Shown: one piece after another, positions 33,424 through 47,659 of the stretch
How the letters are laid out: the number at the start of each line of letters is the position of its first letter
Numbering within the stretch: the first letter of the stretch is position 1
Source: Haliotis asinina
Taxonomy: Eukaryota > Mollusca > Gastropoda > Lepetellida > Haliotidae
Direction of reading: 5' to 3'
DNA length: 64,000 nt
NCBI RefSeq assembly: GCF_037392515.1
Contig: NW_027133924.1
Span: 29,683-93,682, forward strand
The notes under the pieces: generated by a model
Databases searched by the model: none
What the model was told of the DNA's origin: nothing
What the model saw: only the letters and a program-made list of their open reading frames with translations
Made by a program: the position numbers and the translations under genes

Positions 33424-34248
33424 GGTCCTTAAGAACAATGGGGGTAGACCCAGAGGTCACATGAAATATGACAATTTTTGTGAAGGCAACAAAATGTTAA
33501 AATAACCTTATTTATTCCTTTGAATACACAGAGTGCAGGCGCTAAAACGTCGGGGCGACGTAGGAAAAGCATCCTGCAGCTAGCGCCATGAGCCGGTGGA
33601 TTGGCGCTTAATTAACGAGGCGCGGGGACACAGCACTTGGAGGAGTTTGTGCAGTCACCCCCAGACAAGCGTAAACAAACAGTGCAACTGACCGCGTGGA
33701 CTAAATCCACTAAACTTAAATACAGTGCAAGTATCAAAACAATGGTAGGATACGTGAACTTTAGTCACAAATGTTGTTTTATTTAAAAAATATAATGAAA
33801 GTTAAAGACATTTTGAAATTTCAATGTAAACTGATCCAGGGGAAACGCGCCGAAGTTTCTGGTATCTCCTTACCACTTGAAAACACTTACTAGGGGTTAG
33901 CTGGCTCTTAAGACGTGTGTTATCGGGCAGAATGTGGTTGTGAGGGTGTGAGAATCTACGACGTTATTACCGGCGTGCGACACCATGGCCAACGTCCTTG
34001 GATACTGGGACAGACAAACTGCAAGTGGAAAATAAATCACTTTGAGGAACTTCCCGGGGCTTGGTTTGGTCGGAGTACAATGTGGTTGAGTGGATGGGTC
34101 CATTTCTTCAGTTTGGAAGTGGTTGCATGGTGCCTCCAGTGAAACGGACGCGCGAAAAGGTAGGCAAAGTGAGATTAAAAAAGGGAAATGATATGTGGAA
34201 AAGAGAGGGCTAAGTTAAGCGTTCTATTTTTTGAATTGTATTATGAGT
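33424..34248. other. Unassigned spacer, unit 4
   Basis: Foldback at 33534-33587 and 3' box at 34223-34231. No gene seen. Confidence 0.6.
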
Positions 34249-34401
34249 GGTGAGCCATTCCCGGAGGTACTGCAATACCGGGTCAACCCGTGATGAGGGC
34301 GGAGCAAGCTCCGTGGCACCTCATCCCGTTGCAAAAATCAGTTTAATATCGATGTCTCCAATAGGACACGTATCAGATATTAAGCTGATAAGAACAGATA
34401 C
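34249..34401 (-). pseudogene. U2: U2 snRNA remnant, unit 4
   Basis: Unchanged. Confidence 0.92.
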
Positions 34402-35028
34402 TTTTTTTTTCTTTTTGATAAAATTTAATGCATATAACAAATTTACAAGCTCGGCCTAAAAGTATATCACAAAAAAGAAGTTTTGCCCTGCAGCGCTAAC
34501 AACTAAAGAACTAAAAGAGGAAATTGCCAAACCTGGCTACATGCAATACACATTCACACTATATACATCAAATGAAGATAGATCTAGATGAAACACACGT
34601 AAATGAAGCATACATAATATATATTAACAAACGAGAAATACAAACAAACATGCCATATTCTAACTGACAACCAATCAAACCATATATATATATAAAGAAT
34701 CATCAACATGCACATACTATATACATCACACTATACAAACAATATACATGCACAACATCACTATGTAAAATGCTACACATGCCAAAACCTGGCTACATGC
34801 ACAATACATATTTACAATATAAAGATCAAATGAAGTATGAACTGAATGAAGCGAGCATAAATGAAGCATTCGAAAAGGAAACAAGGGTAAATGAAGCGTA
34901 CGTAAACCAATAAACTCAAATGAAGCGTACATAATATATAGATAGATTCACAAACTTTTATGCCACATTATGGCTACAAAGTGTCAGTCAGTTAGAGCAA
35001 AAGTATGTGCATATATTTATCTATTAAG
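34402..35028 (-). other. Tx1-clade LINE 3' UTR, unit 4
   Basis: Noncoding. Confidence 0.75.
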
Positions 35029-36428
35029 TTAAATATGTAATTCTAATAAATGATCGGGATTGATTTTACCAAATACTGAAGTTGAAAGCCAGTACCAGGA
35101 AAAGACAGATAGCGGAAAGCGACAAAAGTCAACCTTGACACGTGTCCTAAGGAAACATAGAAAACGCAACATGATATCATTTCCATTTAATTTTCTGTGC
35201 TCAAATTTATTTGAATTCCGAATAAGCAAAATTGTATATTTTGCCAAAGTTAAAAGGTAAATGCATAATGATTTTTTATAAGAATTTGGAATTTTAGGAA
35301 CCAAATTAAACCGAATGACTTCGTTAGATCTTTCCAATAAGCCAAAAGACAATTGATCTAACCACTGGAAAACGATATCCCACAAAACATCAACACACGA
35401 GCAATAGATGAAAAGATTGTCAGAAGTTTCTATTGCTATACGACAGAGTGGACAGTTAGGAGTGATAGACATTCCCCGAGTATAAAGTGTATACCCCAAG
35501 GGGAGAGAATCATAGATGAGACGATAATTGACCGATTTCGAAAGTGGATCCACGAAGGAATTGTGTAGATTAAGCCAAACCTGCTGAAAAGGAATACGTG
35601 GATACAACGTTTCAACTTTATTTTCCACAACAGTTTGTAATAAACAAGCATAGTACTGTTTTGATGTAAACCGAAACATATCTATCAAATAATTTGAATT
35701 GACAGCTTCAAACTGTCTTAAAGCCAATAAACACGTCTGATACAATAATGGCATCGTCTCAGAATGAGGAAATAATAGTGAAGCAAAAGTAGGACAATAG
35801 TGACGTAAAGACATTCCTAACCAATATTTTGCAAAAAATGTCCACTTAGTTGAAGAATTATGCAAAAGATTTTGAATGTGCTTTAAATAAAAAGAATATA
35901 ATTTTGATTGGATGTGAACTACACCCAAACCCCCATCCAAAATAGGTTTATAGCACACAGACCTCCGAATAGGCTTAGCAGTGGACTGTCAAATAAAACG
36001 AAAAGTCTCCCTCTGAAAAAGGTCGACATAATGTTTTGAAAATATTGTTACAGCCCCTCGATACCAAAATTTAGACAAAGCCATGACATTGCACACAGTA
36101 GATTTGCCCAGGTGATAACACCTTAGACACACTGGCAACCGACCCGGTGCAGTGACTAGCATGGACATTCTGTCACCCAGTCTAACAATATATGGAATAT
36201 CTTCAGCTTTTCCACTGTCAACTTGCAACTGGACAGTTCTCACACCAGTCTGAACAGGGGATCCCCCAATTAACATAGTTTCAGGAGTTATGCTCAGCAC
36301 CTTCCCAAATCTCCTAAAGTAGGAATCCAGGAATTCATTGGATACTACACCATGAATCCAGTGTACTCTCAAATCCAGTACTTCCTTGTCGTAGGGAGAA
36401 AAGTCTATTTTAATGTCTCTATAAAATA
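35029..36428 (-). pseudogene. Tx1-clade LINE ORF1/ORF2 deletion fusion, unit 4
   Basis: Shared junction and in-frame TGA (35991-35989). The C at 35497 is silent here but removes a stop in an overlapping frame, giving a meaningless 71-codon open frame. T at 36148 is private. Confidence 0.88.
36417..36428 (+). repeat. Target-site duplication, 5' copy, unit 4
   Basis: CTCTATAAAATA, pairing with 42528-42539. Confidence 0.9.
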
Positions 36429-36429
36429 A

Positions 36430-36487
36430 GCACCCATGGCGAGCCACCTCCTCGTGGTGGGTGCTGGGTAACGCTAAGTGCTCGCCA
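36430..36487 (+). ncRNA. HDV-like ribozyme, unit 4
   Basis: All paired segments unchanged. Confidence 0.85.
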
Positions 36488-37048
36488 ACCCCCCGTGTGG
36501 ATCCGGGGGCATATTTGGTCCACCAATCCGTTGGCCGTGGGTTGCGTCCCTGTGTCGGTGGAGGAGGGGATCCTGGTGGTTGAGGGTAATGGGGGCCTCG
36601 AACGACGTTCCTGTTACTCAACACACCACTTTGGCCCTGACTTCACCTAGACGGGTGGTAGAACTGGCCCGGTTCTATCAATCGGCTGGTCACGCCATGC
36701 CCTGTGCATGGACAAACTTCCTCAGCAATTATTGTGCATGTTTGTACATTTGTGACAATGAGCGTTTGTTATTATCATACTCTATACTATAATAATTTGC
36801 CTAGAGTCCTATGCCAGAAGGCGGTGGCTCATGGGCCAATCTAGTGATGTTGACCTCCGAATGATGTATGTCTCTAATTTCTTGTCTAGGGCCGAACCAG
36901 TCTGGCATTGAATTGGTCGACAAATACAGCTATTCGTGTCATATTCGCTGGAGTATACTATCCCTGTATCCCTGGTGTCAGCATCTTGGATACCCGTTGC
37001 TAATAGACACCGTCCTTGTTGACACTCCATGGTGGGTGGGGAGCAGGG
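36488..37048 (+). other. Nimb-like LINE 5' UTR, unit 4
   Basis: Noncoding leader. Confidence 0.7.
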
Positions 37049-38304
37049 ATGGTGAATGATTTTCCTTTCGCCATGACTTTCCAACAAGCTGGTTCAACTC
37101 GACATGACAAAAAACGACGTCTGGACGAACTAGATCGTCCATCCGACACAAATTCAACCACTGATTCCTGGGCTAATCGAAGCAACTGATTTTCTGCCTA
37201 ACAAACTCAACCCATTTGCCGTGTCAAAAGCTATCTATGGGATCTGTGGGGAGGTGAAAAATGTCACCCGTCTCCGTAATGGTTCACTGTTAGTTGAGTG
37301 CGCACGGAGACAGCAATCTCTAAATCTTATGTCTGTTAAAACATTTGCCAATATAGAAGTTGCCGTGTCCGTGCACAAAACTCTTAATTCGTGCCGTGGT
37401 ATCATACGTGACAGGGCACGCTCTCTGTATGATATGAGTGAAGAGGATATTGCAGCTGAGCTTGAAGATCAGGGGGTTACAGCAGTGAAACGTTTCACCA
37501 TTAAAAAGGATGGAATTGTAACTAAAACAAATATATATCTTCTAACATTTGCCAGACCTTCTTTACCACAGTCAATTAAGGCAGGATATCTTAACATCGG
37601 GGTGGATGTGTATTGTCCCCAATCCACTCCGGTGTTATAAATGTCAACAGTTTGGTCATGGGACTTACTCATGTCGTAATCCTGCAGTATGTTATCGCTG
37701 TGGCGATCCTCATGATGGCACAGGTTGCGAGAATGATCTCAAGTGTGTTAACTGCAAAGAGACTCATGCTGCTTCTTCAAGGTCATGCCCTATATATCAA
37801 AGGGAATCGAAGATAATGAAAATAAAATGTGAAAAAAATCTCTCTTATTTTGAAGCCAAAAAACTTTTCACCACTCAGTCCTCAACCCCATCAAATATAA
37901 CATATTCTGCTGCAGTTACCCGTTCTCTAGCAATGTCCTCAGCTGCATGTCAAACTGACTTGACCTGGGTCAAATCAGAAAAATCTGTGTTTTCATCTAA
38001 CAAACCTGCTTCTGAACCGAAAGAATCTACTGCCCCAGTCACTCAAATAACGTCTGAGTCTCAGACAGAAATTCAGTCTGAGTCATCACAATTGACTGCT
38101 TCGCCACTAGCCACATCACAACCACCCACTATTCCAGTGAAAAAGCAGAAAGGTAAAAAATTACATATGACAGAAACACATGTTGTTCCTCTACAAAATA
38201 CTTTTGGGCCTCTAGACATGGAGGTGACCCCATACTCACAGGACGAGCGGAGGTGCTTACCCCCGTCACGTTCTCGCGAAAGATCGCCCATTGAGCCACC
38301 ATGA
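37049..38304 (+). pseudogene. Nimb-like LINE ORF1, units 4-5 copy
   Basis: Shared frameshifts; private C at 37927 (Val to Leu) in the low-complexity tail. Confidence 0.92.
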
Positions 38305-41300
38305 CTCAGCTGGCCAATATAATTCAATGGAACTGCAGAGGGATTAAAAATAACTTTAACGAGTTACAGTTACTCGTACAAGATCATCAACCGTCGGCAT
38401 TCTGTATCCAAGAGACATATCTTAAAGATACAGATAATTTTAAATTGAGACAGTATGATGCTTACCATTCTTTTTCTCCTCAGAGGGATCGTGCAACTGG
38501 AGGAGCTTCTATTTTAGTACATCACAACGTCATCCATAGCCCTGTCGCTCTAAATACACCATTGCAAACTGTAGCTGTTCGTATTACTTTGCACATGGCG
38601 CTGACATTGTGCAGTTTGTACATACCGCCCTCTTCAAATATTCACAAATCAGATCTTCAAAATTTATATGATCAACTCCCGAAGCCATGTTTAATCACGG
38701 GCGATCTTAACGGACACAACCCACTTTGGGGAAGTGTCAACACAAATAGGAAGGGTAAATCATCGAGGATTTCATATCTGATAATAACTTATGTATTTTC
38801 AATGACGATTCAGCTACTTACCTACATCCAGCTACGGGAACATATTCTTCCCTGGATATATCATTTGCCGACTCAAATTTGTGTAATGAATTCGAATGGG
38901 AGGTGCATGATGACCTGTGTGGGAGTGATCACTTCCCAACTATTCTTAAAGGCATTATCCCTGGGGATGATCCACCCTTATCCAGACGGAACTTCAAGAA
39001 GGCTGACTGGTCCTTATATAAAACACTTTGTATTGATCATTTAAAACCTGATGTTTTTGTAAACAGCGAAGATCCTATACAGCTGTTTTCAGATATAATC
39101 AATAACATTGCTGACCAAACTATCCCCAAGTCCTCTGCAATTCCACATGTTCGCAAACCATGGTTTACTAATGACTGTTAACAGGCCAGAAAGAGTAGGA
39201 GGAAAGCGGAAAAGTATTTTCGCCGCCACCCTACAGTACATAATTTAGATAGAGTAAAAATTTTAAATGCCAAGGCTCGACGCACTTTTAAACAGAGTAA
39301 ACGCCTGTCTTTGAGGAACTATGTCTCCAAAATTAATTCCCGTACACCCATGTCTAAGGTGTGGAATATGATACAAAGAATTACGGGCAAAGGTTCCAGA
39401 TCTACTGTTCATCATCTGAAGGATGGTGACCGGGTATTAACTGATAAATCTGATATTGCCAACAAGCTTGGTGAAACTCTCGCCAAACATTCTTCTTCGT
39501 CCAATTACGTACCTGAATTTAAACACTACCAGAAACAGCAGGAGAAGAAGAGAATAAATTTTACCTCAGACAATGGCGAAGACTATAATGAATTATTTTC
39601 ATTACATGAGCTACACACTGCCCTTGAGCAAGCTCATGATACAGCGTCAGGAGCTGACTATATTCACTATCAGCTCCTGAAACATTTGCCCAAATCATGT
39701 TTGGAAACAATGCTCAATATTTTTGATTCAATATGGACTTAGGGAAAATTCCCGTCTTCTTGGCGTAATGCTATTGTAGATCCTATTCCAAAACCTGGCC
39801 GGGATCATACTGATCCGTCGAATTACAGACCAAGTTCTTAAACGAGTTGTGTCTGTAAAACCATGGAGCGTATGGTAAACAGTCGATTAACATGGTTTCT
39901 TGAAACTAACAACCTTATCACAAATATTCAGTGTGGTTTCAGGAAGAATCGTAGTACCATTGATCATTTGGTACGTTTAGAATCCTTTGTAAAAAATGCA
40001 TTTATCAATAAGCAACATGCTGTACCGATCTTTTTTTGATCTCGAGAAAGCATACGATACCACCTGGAAGCATGGCATTTTAAAGGATTTACATGGTTTC
40101 GGTTTAAGGGGTCGTTTACCTCTGTTTATATCGCAATTTTTACAAGGCAGGCAATTTCAAGTCCGAGTAGGTTCTACCCTGTCTGATCATTACAATCAGC
40201 ATCAGGGTGTTCCGCAAGGCAGCATTTTGTCTGTGACCTTATTTAGTATCAAGATCAACAGTTTATCCAAGGTTTTAAACGATTCAATAGATGGATCACT
40301 TTTCGTGGATGATTTTAATATTTCCTGTCGCGGTAAGAATATGCATACTATTGAACGGCAACTGCAATTATGTTTAAACAAAATAAATAAATGGTGTCTT
40401 GAGAATGGTTTTAAATTTTCTAAGACAAAAACTAATTGCTTCCATTTCTGCCGTAAGTATAAACCACATAAGGACCCAGAATTATTTTTAAATGGCACTC
40501 CTATCAAAGTCGTTAAGGAGGCCAAGTTCTTAGGTTTGATTTTCGACTCTCATTTAACTTTTCTTCCGCATATCAAATACTTGAAAACTAAATGCCTGAA
40601 GGCACTTGATCTATTGAAAGTTGTGTCAAATTCAAAATGGGGAGGGGATCAAGCTACTCTCCTGCACCTATACCGTGCACTTGTCCGTTCGAAGCTTGAT
40701 TATGGCTCCATCATTTATGGTGGAGCCTGTAAAAGCAATCTAAAACTCCTTGATTCTATCCACCACCAAGGTCTGAGACTTTGTCTTTGGTCGTTCCGAA
40801 CTTCTCCTATTGACAGTCTCTATGTCGAAGCCGATGAACCATCTCTTACACAGCGCCGTATCAAATTAGCTCTACAATATATTACAAAACTATACTCTAA
40901 CGAATCCAACCCTGCTTTTAACTGTGTTTTCGATCCTCTTTATGAGCATTTATACATCAAAAAGTCTTCTCTTGTTCCACCTTTTGGGCACAGAATTAAA
41001 CCATTCATTTCTGCTGCCGGCATTGAGCTGAAAAGTATAGCGCCTTCTCGTCTTCTCCTCCTTGGCAATTAGTGAGGCCACAAGTTGACCTCACATTAAC
41101 AAAGTTTAAAAAATCAGACACAAACGAATTACAATATAAACAAGAGTTTATGCAATTAAAAAATAATTATAGTACATACAAATCCTTATTTACAGATGGT
41201 TCCAAGGATGGTTGCACAGTTGCTTGTGCCACTGTCATTGGATCCAGAACAATATCTTCTCGATTACCTGATAACAGCTCCATTTTCACTGCAGAAGCTA

Positions 41301-41965
41301 ACGCAATATTAACGGCTCTTCAATATATTCAAAGACATCCTAATCATGTACAGTATATAATTTTTTCTGATTCTCTTTCTTGCCTTCAGGCTATTAAAAA
41401 TTTGTCTTGTAAACATCCACTTTTAATTGACATAATTGAATTGTATAATGATCTTACAACTGGCAGTGCGACATCTTTTGTTGGTTACCCAGCCATGTCG
41501 GTATTTCTGGGAATGCAATGGCCGATCTTGCTGCTAAGGCTGCACTCAACAAATCTGTGACACCACGACTTATTCCATGCAGTGACTATAAAGCTAGCAT
41601 TAGAACTTACATTCGTGATCTGATGCAAAAGAAGTGGGACACCCAAGTTGGAATAAATAAATTACATGCCATAAAACCTTATATTGGTTACACTCACTTG
41701 GGCTGTCAGTCCAGATTTGAAGAGGTCGCATTGGCCATACGCGTTACACCCACAGTTATTTACTAAAAGGTGATGATCCTCCGTTTTGTATCCCTTGTGA
41801 TGAGAGAACCACGGTCAAGCATATCCTGCTTGACTGTTGAATTCTCCATCATAAGGGATAACTATATATTTCAATGTCAAAACAATGAAGGATCTTTTTA
41901 GCACAGTTAGTACTCATTTAATTCTTGGATTTTTAAAAGAAATTGATTTTCTTATTGAATTGTAA
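38301..41965 (+). pseudogene. Nimb-like LINE ORF2, unit 5
   Basis: Shared lesions; private Gln to Pro in the endonuclease (38560); silent T at 38669. Confidence 0.92.
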
Positions 41966-42530
41966 TTGATATGTTCTGTAGATAGTTGTATTTTAATGAT
42001 TGGTAGTTTAAATTAGTAACTTAGATTGTTAGTGGCTGTACCCTCAACGGGGGTTGAAGTATTGTAAAATTATTGTCCTCCTGAGAGTGTACGTAAGTCC
42101 AATACTCTCATAGTCAATTTAAATCTACTACTAGTTTTTAATCGTAGAATATTTGTTGTTTTTAAGTCATGGCTAAATTTCAGGATAATCGCCAATAGCT
42201 GAAGGGGTGGTGTAAATCCAGCTAGGTTTCATGCAGGTAGCAGAAGTAATGTAAGTCCCCATGGACCTTAGTATGGTGATCTACTTCAGTTGTTGGCGAT
42301 CTATAGCCCCGGTTTTATGTTGTATTGTCTTCTTTAAATCCAATGTTTTAACTTTCAATGCTAGTTTTATGTTCTGTGATACTCTAGTGTTTTTACTGTC
42401 CTTCGCTGACAGGTTTTACTTTTTCTCTTTTCTCATCCTAACATTACTATAACTTATTTTGTTCTCGTCACGATATGGCTGCAATATTACCGATGTGACG
42501 TTAAATGTTAACTCACTCACTCACTCACTC
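41966..42530 (+). other. Nimb-like LINE 3' UTR and tail, unit 5
   Basis: Private changes at 42088 and at 42489, the latter in the terminal hairpin (GCC to ACC), which should weaken the inner stem. Confidence 0.85.
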
Positions 42531-42539
42531 TATAAAATA
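42528..42539 (+). repeat. Target-site duplication, 3' copy, unit 5
   Basis: CTCTATAAAATA. Confidence 0.9.
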
Positions 42540-42778
42540 CTGAGCCCACTGAAGGCAGTAATCGCACTCTATTTTCGTTCTTAAACGTCACAAACCAAGT
42601 GCCATTCGCCTTTGGTTTCCATATTGAAAGAATTGGTTGCATGTTGAATAATATCAAACACATTTTCCCTGTCAAAATTTCTAATTGCAGATTTCATACG
42701 AACCGTCTGATGTATCGTCCTCCGATCCAGGAAACGGGTCGGCACAGCAGGTTCCACAACTGCAGCATGATAGGCCAT
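42540..42778 (-). pseudogene. Tx1-clade LINE ORF1 N-terminal part, unit 5
   Basis: One private change (42554); continues at 36428. Confidence 0.8.
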
Positions 42779-43603
42779 GGTCCTTAAGAACAATGGGGGT
42801 AGACCCAGAGGTCACATGAAATATGACAATTTTTGTGAAGGCAACAAAATGTTAAAATAACCTTATTTATTCCTTTGAATACACAGAGTGCAGGCGCTAA
42901 AACGTCGGGGCGACGTAGGAAAAGCATCCTGCAGCTAGCGCCATGAGCCGGTGGATTGGCGCTTAATTAACGAGGCGCGGGGACACAGCACTTGGAGGAG
43001 TTTGTGCAGTCACCCCCAGACAAGCGTAAACAAACAGTGCAACTGACCGCGTGGACTAAATCCACTAAACTTAAATACAGTGCAAGTATCAAAACAATGG
43101 TAGGATACGTGAACTTTAGTCACAAATGTTGTTTTATTTAAAAAATATAATGAAAGTTAAAGACATTTTGAAATTTCAATGTAAACTGATCCAGGGGAAA
43201 CGCGCCGAAGTTTCTGGTATCTCCTTACCACTTGAAAACACTTACTAGGGGTTAGCTGGCTCTTAAGACGTGTGTTATCGGGCAGAATGTGGTTGTGAGG
43301 GTGTGAGAATCTACGACGTTATTACCGGCGTGCGACACCATGGCCAACGTCCTTGGATACTGGGACAGACAAACTGCAAGTGGAAAATAAATCACTTTGA
43401 GGAACTTCCCGGGGCTTGGTTTGGTCGGAGTACAATGTGGTTGAGTGGATGGGTCCATTTCTTCAGTTTGGAAGTGGTTGCATGGTGCCTCCAGTGAAAC
43501 GGACGCGCGAAAAGGTAGGCAAAGTGAGATTAAAAAAGGGAAATGATATGTGGAAAAGAGAGGGCTAAGTTAAGCGTTCTATTTTTTGAATTGTATTATG
43601 AGT
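42779..43603. other. Unassigned spacer, unit 5
   Basis: Foldback at 42889-42942 and 3' box at 43578-43586. Confidence 0.6.
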
Positions 43604-43756
43604 GGTGAGCCATTCCCGGAGGTACTGCAATACCGGGTCAACCCGTGATGAGGGCGGAGCAAGCTCCGTGGCACCTCATCCCGTTGCAAAAATCAGTTTA
43701 ATATCGATGTCTCCAATAGGACACGTATCAGATATTAAGCTGATAAGAACAGATAC
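43604..43756 (-). pseudogene. U2: U2 snRNA remnant, unit 5
   Basis: Unchanged. Confidence 0.92.
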
Positions 43757-44383
43757 TTTTTTTTTCTTTTTGATAAAATTTAATGCATATAACAAATTTA
43801 CAAGCTCGGCCTAAAAGTATATCACAAAAAAGAAGTTTTGCCCTGCAGCGCTAACAACTAAAGAACTAAAAGAGGAAATTGCCAAACCTGGCTACATGCA
43901 ATACACATTCACACTATATACATCAAATGAAGATAGATCTAGATGAAACACACGTAAATGAAGCATACATAATATATATTAACAAACGAGAAATACAAAC
44001 AAACATGCCATATTCTAACTGACAACCAATCAAACCATATATATATATAAAGAATCATCAACATGCACATACTATATACATCACACTATACAAACAATAT
44101 ACATGCACAACATCACTATGTAAAATGCTACACATGCCAAAACCTGGCTACATGCACAATACATATTTACAATATAAAGATCAAATGAAGTATGAACTGA
44201 ATGAAGCGAGCATAAATGAAGCATTCGAAAAGGAAACAAGGGTAAATGAAGCGTACGTAAACCAATAAACTCAAATGAAGCGTACATAATATATAGATAG
44301 ATTCACAAACTTTTATGCCACATTATGGCTACAAAGTGTCAGTCAGTTAGAGCAAAAGTATGTGCATATATTTATCTATTAAG
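43757..44383 (-). other. Tx1-clade LINE 3' UTR, unit 5
   Basis: Noncoding. Confidence 0.75.
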
Positions 44384-45783
44384 TTAAATATGTAATTCTA
44401 ATAAATGATCGGGATTGATTTTACCAAATACTGAAGTTGAAAGCCAGTACCAGGAAAAGACAGATAGCGGAAAGCGACAAAAGTCAACCTTGACACGTGT
44501 CCTAAGGAAACATAGAAAACGCAACATGATATCATTTCCATTTAATTTTCTGTGCTCAAATTTATTTGAATTCCGAATAAGCAAAATTGTATATTTTGCC
44601 AAAGTTAAAAGGTAAATGCATAATGATTTTTTATAAGAATTTGGAATTTTAGGAACCAAATTAAACCGAATGACTTCGTTAGATCTTTCCAATAAGCCAA
44701 AAGACAATTGATCTAACCACTGGAAAACGATATCCCACAAAACATCAACACACGAGCAATAGATGAAAAGATTGTCAGAAGTTTCTATTGCTATACGACA
44801 GAGTGGACAGTTAGGAGTGATAGACATTCCCCGAGTATAAAGTGTATACCCTAAGGGGAGAGAATCATAGATGAGACGATAATTGACCGATTTCGAAAGT
44901 GGATCCACGAAGGAATTGTGTAGATTAAGCCAAACCTGCTGAAAAGGAATACGTGGATACAACGTTTCAACTTTATTTTCCACAACAGTTTGTAATAAAC
45001 AAGCATAGTACTGTTTTGATGTAAACCGAAACATATCTATCAAATAATTTGAATTGACAGCTTCAAACTGTCTTAAAGCCAATAAACACGTCTGATACAA
45101 TAATGGCATCGTCTCAGAATGAGGAAATAATAGTGAAGCAAAAGTAGGACAATAGTGACGTAAAGACATTCCTAACCAATATTTTGCAAAAAATGTCCAC
45201 TTAGTTGAAGAATTATGCAAAAGATTTTGAATGTGCTTTAAATAAAAAGAATATAATTTTGATTGGATGTGAACTACACCCAAACCCCCATCCAAAATAG
45301 GTTTATAGCACACAGACCTCCGAATAGGCTTAGCAGTGGACTGTCAAATAAAACGAAAAGTCTCCCTCTGAAAAAGGTCGACATAATGTTTTGAAAATAT
45401 TGTTACAGCCCCTCGATACCAAAATTTAGACAAAGCCATGACATTGCACACAGTAGATTTGCCCAGGTGATAACACCTTAGACACACTGGCAACCGACCC
45501 GGGGCAGTGACTAGCATGGACATTCTGTCACCCAGTCTAACAATATATGGAATATCTTCAGCTTTTCCACTGTCAACTTGCAACTGGACAGTTCTCACAC
45601 CAGTCTGAACAGGGGATCCCCCAATTAACATAGTTTCAGGAGTTATGCTCAGCACCTTCCCAAATCTCCTAAAGTAGGAATCCAGGAATTCATTGGATAC
45701 TACACCATGAATCCAGTGTACTCTCAAATCCAGTACTTCCTTGTCGTAGGGAGAAAAGTCTATTTTAATGTCTCTATAAAATA
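44384..45783 (-). pseudogene. Tx1-clade LINE ORF1/ORF2 deletion fusion, unit 5
   Basis: Shared junction and in-frame TGA (45346-45344). Confidence 0.88.
45772..45783 (+). repeat. Target-site duplication, 5' copy, unit 5
   Basis: CTCTATAAAATA, pairing with 51883-51894. Confidence 0.9.
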
Positions 45784-45784
45784 A

Positions 45785-45842
45785 GCACCCATGGCGAGCC
45801 ACCTCCTCGTGGTGGGTGCTGGGTAACGCTAAGTGCTCGCCA
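45785..45842 (+). ncRNA. HDV-like ribozyme, unit 5
   Basis: All paired segments unchanged. Confidence 0.85.
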
Positions 45843-46403
45843 ACCCCCCGTGTGGATCCGGGGGCATATTTGGTCCACCAATCCGTTGGCCGTGGGTTGC
45901 GTCCCTGTGTCGGTGGAGGAGGGGATCCTGGTGGTTGAGGGTAATGGGGGCCTCGAACGACGTTCCTGTTACTCAACACACCACTTTGGCCCTGACTTCA
46001 CCTAGACGGGTGGTAGAACTGGCCCGGTTCTATCAATCGGCTGGTCACGCCATGCCCTGTGCATGGACAAACTTCCTCAGCAATTATTGTGCATGTTTGT
46101 ACATTTGTGACAATGAGCGTTTGTTATTATCATACTCTATACTATAATAATTTGCCTAGAGTCCTATGCCAGAAGGCGGTGGCTCATGGGCCAATCTAGT
46201 GATGTTGACCTCCGAATGATGTATGTCTCTAATTTCTTGTCTAGGGCCGAACCAGTCTGGCATTGAATTGGTCGACAAATACAGCTATTCGTGTCATATT
46301 CGCTGGAGTATACTATCCCTGTATCCCTGGTGTCAGCATCTTGGATACCCGTTGCTAATAGACACCGTCCTTGTTGACACTCCATGGTGGGTGGGGAGCA
46401 GGG
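45843..46403 (+). other. Nimb-like LINE 5' UTR, unit 5
   Basis: Noncoding leader. Confidence 0.7.
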
Positions 46404-47659
46404 ATGGTGAATGATTTTCCTTTCGCCATGACTTTCCAACAAGCTGGTTCAACTCGACATGACAAAAAACGACGTCTGGACGAACTAGATCGTCCATCCG
46501 ACACAAATTCAACCACTGATTCCTGGGCTAATCGAAGCAACTGATTTTCTGCCTAACAAACTCAACCCATTTGCCGTGTCAAAAGCTATCTATGGGATCT
46601 GTGGGGAGGTGAAAAATGTCACCCGTCTCCGTAATGGTTCACTGTTAGTTGAGTGCGCACGGAGACAGCAATCTCTAAATCTTATGTCTGTTAAAACATT
46701 TGCCAATATAGAAGTTGCCGTGTCCGTGCACAAAACTCTTAATTCGTGCCGTGGTATCATACGTGACAGGGCACGCTCTCTGTATGATATGAGTGAAGAG
46801 GATATTGCAGCTGAGCTTGAAGATCAGGGGGTTACAGCAGTGAAACGTTTCACCATTAAAAAGGATGGAATTGTAACTAAAACAAATATATATCTTCTAA
46901 CATTTGCCAGACCTTCTTTACCACAGTCAATTAAGGCAGGATATCTTAACATCGGGGTGGATGTGTATTGTCCCCAATCCACTCCGGTGTTATAAATGTC
47001 AACAGTTTGGTCATGGGACTTACTCATGTCGTAATCCTGCAGTATGTTATCGCTGTGGCGATCCTCATGATGGCACAGGTTGCGAGAATGATCTCAAGTG
47101 TGTTAACTGCAAAGAGACTCATGCTGCTTCTTCAAGGTCATGCCCTATATATCAAAGGGAATCGAAGATAATGAAAATAAAATGTGAAAAAAATCTCTCT
47201 TATTTTGAAGCCAAAAAACTTTTCACCACTCAGTCCTCAACCCCATCAAATATAACATATTCTGCTGCAGTTACCCGTTCTGTAGCAATGTCCTCAGCTG
47301 CATGTCAAACTGACTTGACCTGGGTCAAATCAGAAAAATCTGTGTTTTCATCTAACAAACCTGCTTCTGAACCGAAAGAATCTACTGCCCCAGTCACTCA
47401 AATAACGTCTGAGTCTCAGACAGAAATTCAGTCTGAGTCATCACAATTGACTGCTTCGCCACTAGCCACATCACAACCACCCACTATTCCAGTGAAAAAG
47501 CAGAAAGGTAAAAAATTACATATGACAGAAACACATGTTGTTCCTCTACAAAATACTTTTGGGCCTCTAGACATGGAGGTGACCCCATACTCACAGGACG
47601 AGCGGAGGTGCTTACCCCCGTCACGTTCTCGCGAAAGATCGCCCATTGAGCCACCATGA
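46404..47659 (+). pseudogene. Nimb-like LINE ORF1, units 5-6 copy
   Basis: Shared frameshifts only. Confidence 0.92.

Larger units (their letters stand above)
28198..37552 (+). repeat. Array unit 4 (9,355 bp)
   Basis: Private differences are C at 31492 and T at 36148. T at 32544 is shared with units 5 and 7; C at 35497 is shared with units 6 and 7. Confidence 0.95.
36429..42530 (+). mobile_element. Nimb-like LINE, full length, units 4-5
   Basis: 6,102 bp, complete ends. Confidence 0.95.
34402..42778 (-). mobile_element. Tx1-clade LINE with nested Nimb-like LINE, units 4-5
   Basis: ORF1 ATG at 42778; split at 42540/36428; 3' end at 34402. Confidence 0.85.
37553..46907 (+). repeat. Array unit 5 (9,355 bp)
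   Basis: Private differences are C at 37927, C at 38560, T at 42088, A at 42489 and G at 42554. T at 38669 is shared with units 6 and 7; T at 41899 with units 4 and 7. It lacks the C that units 4, 6 and 7 share. Confidence 0.95.
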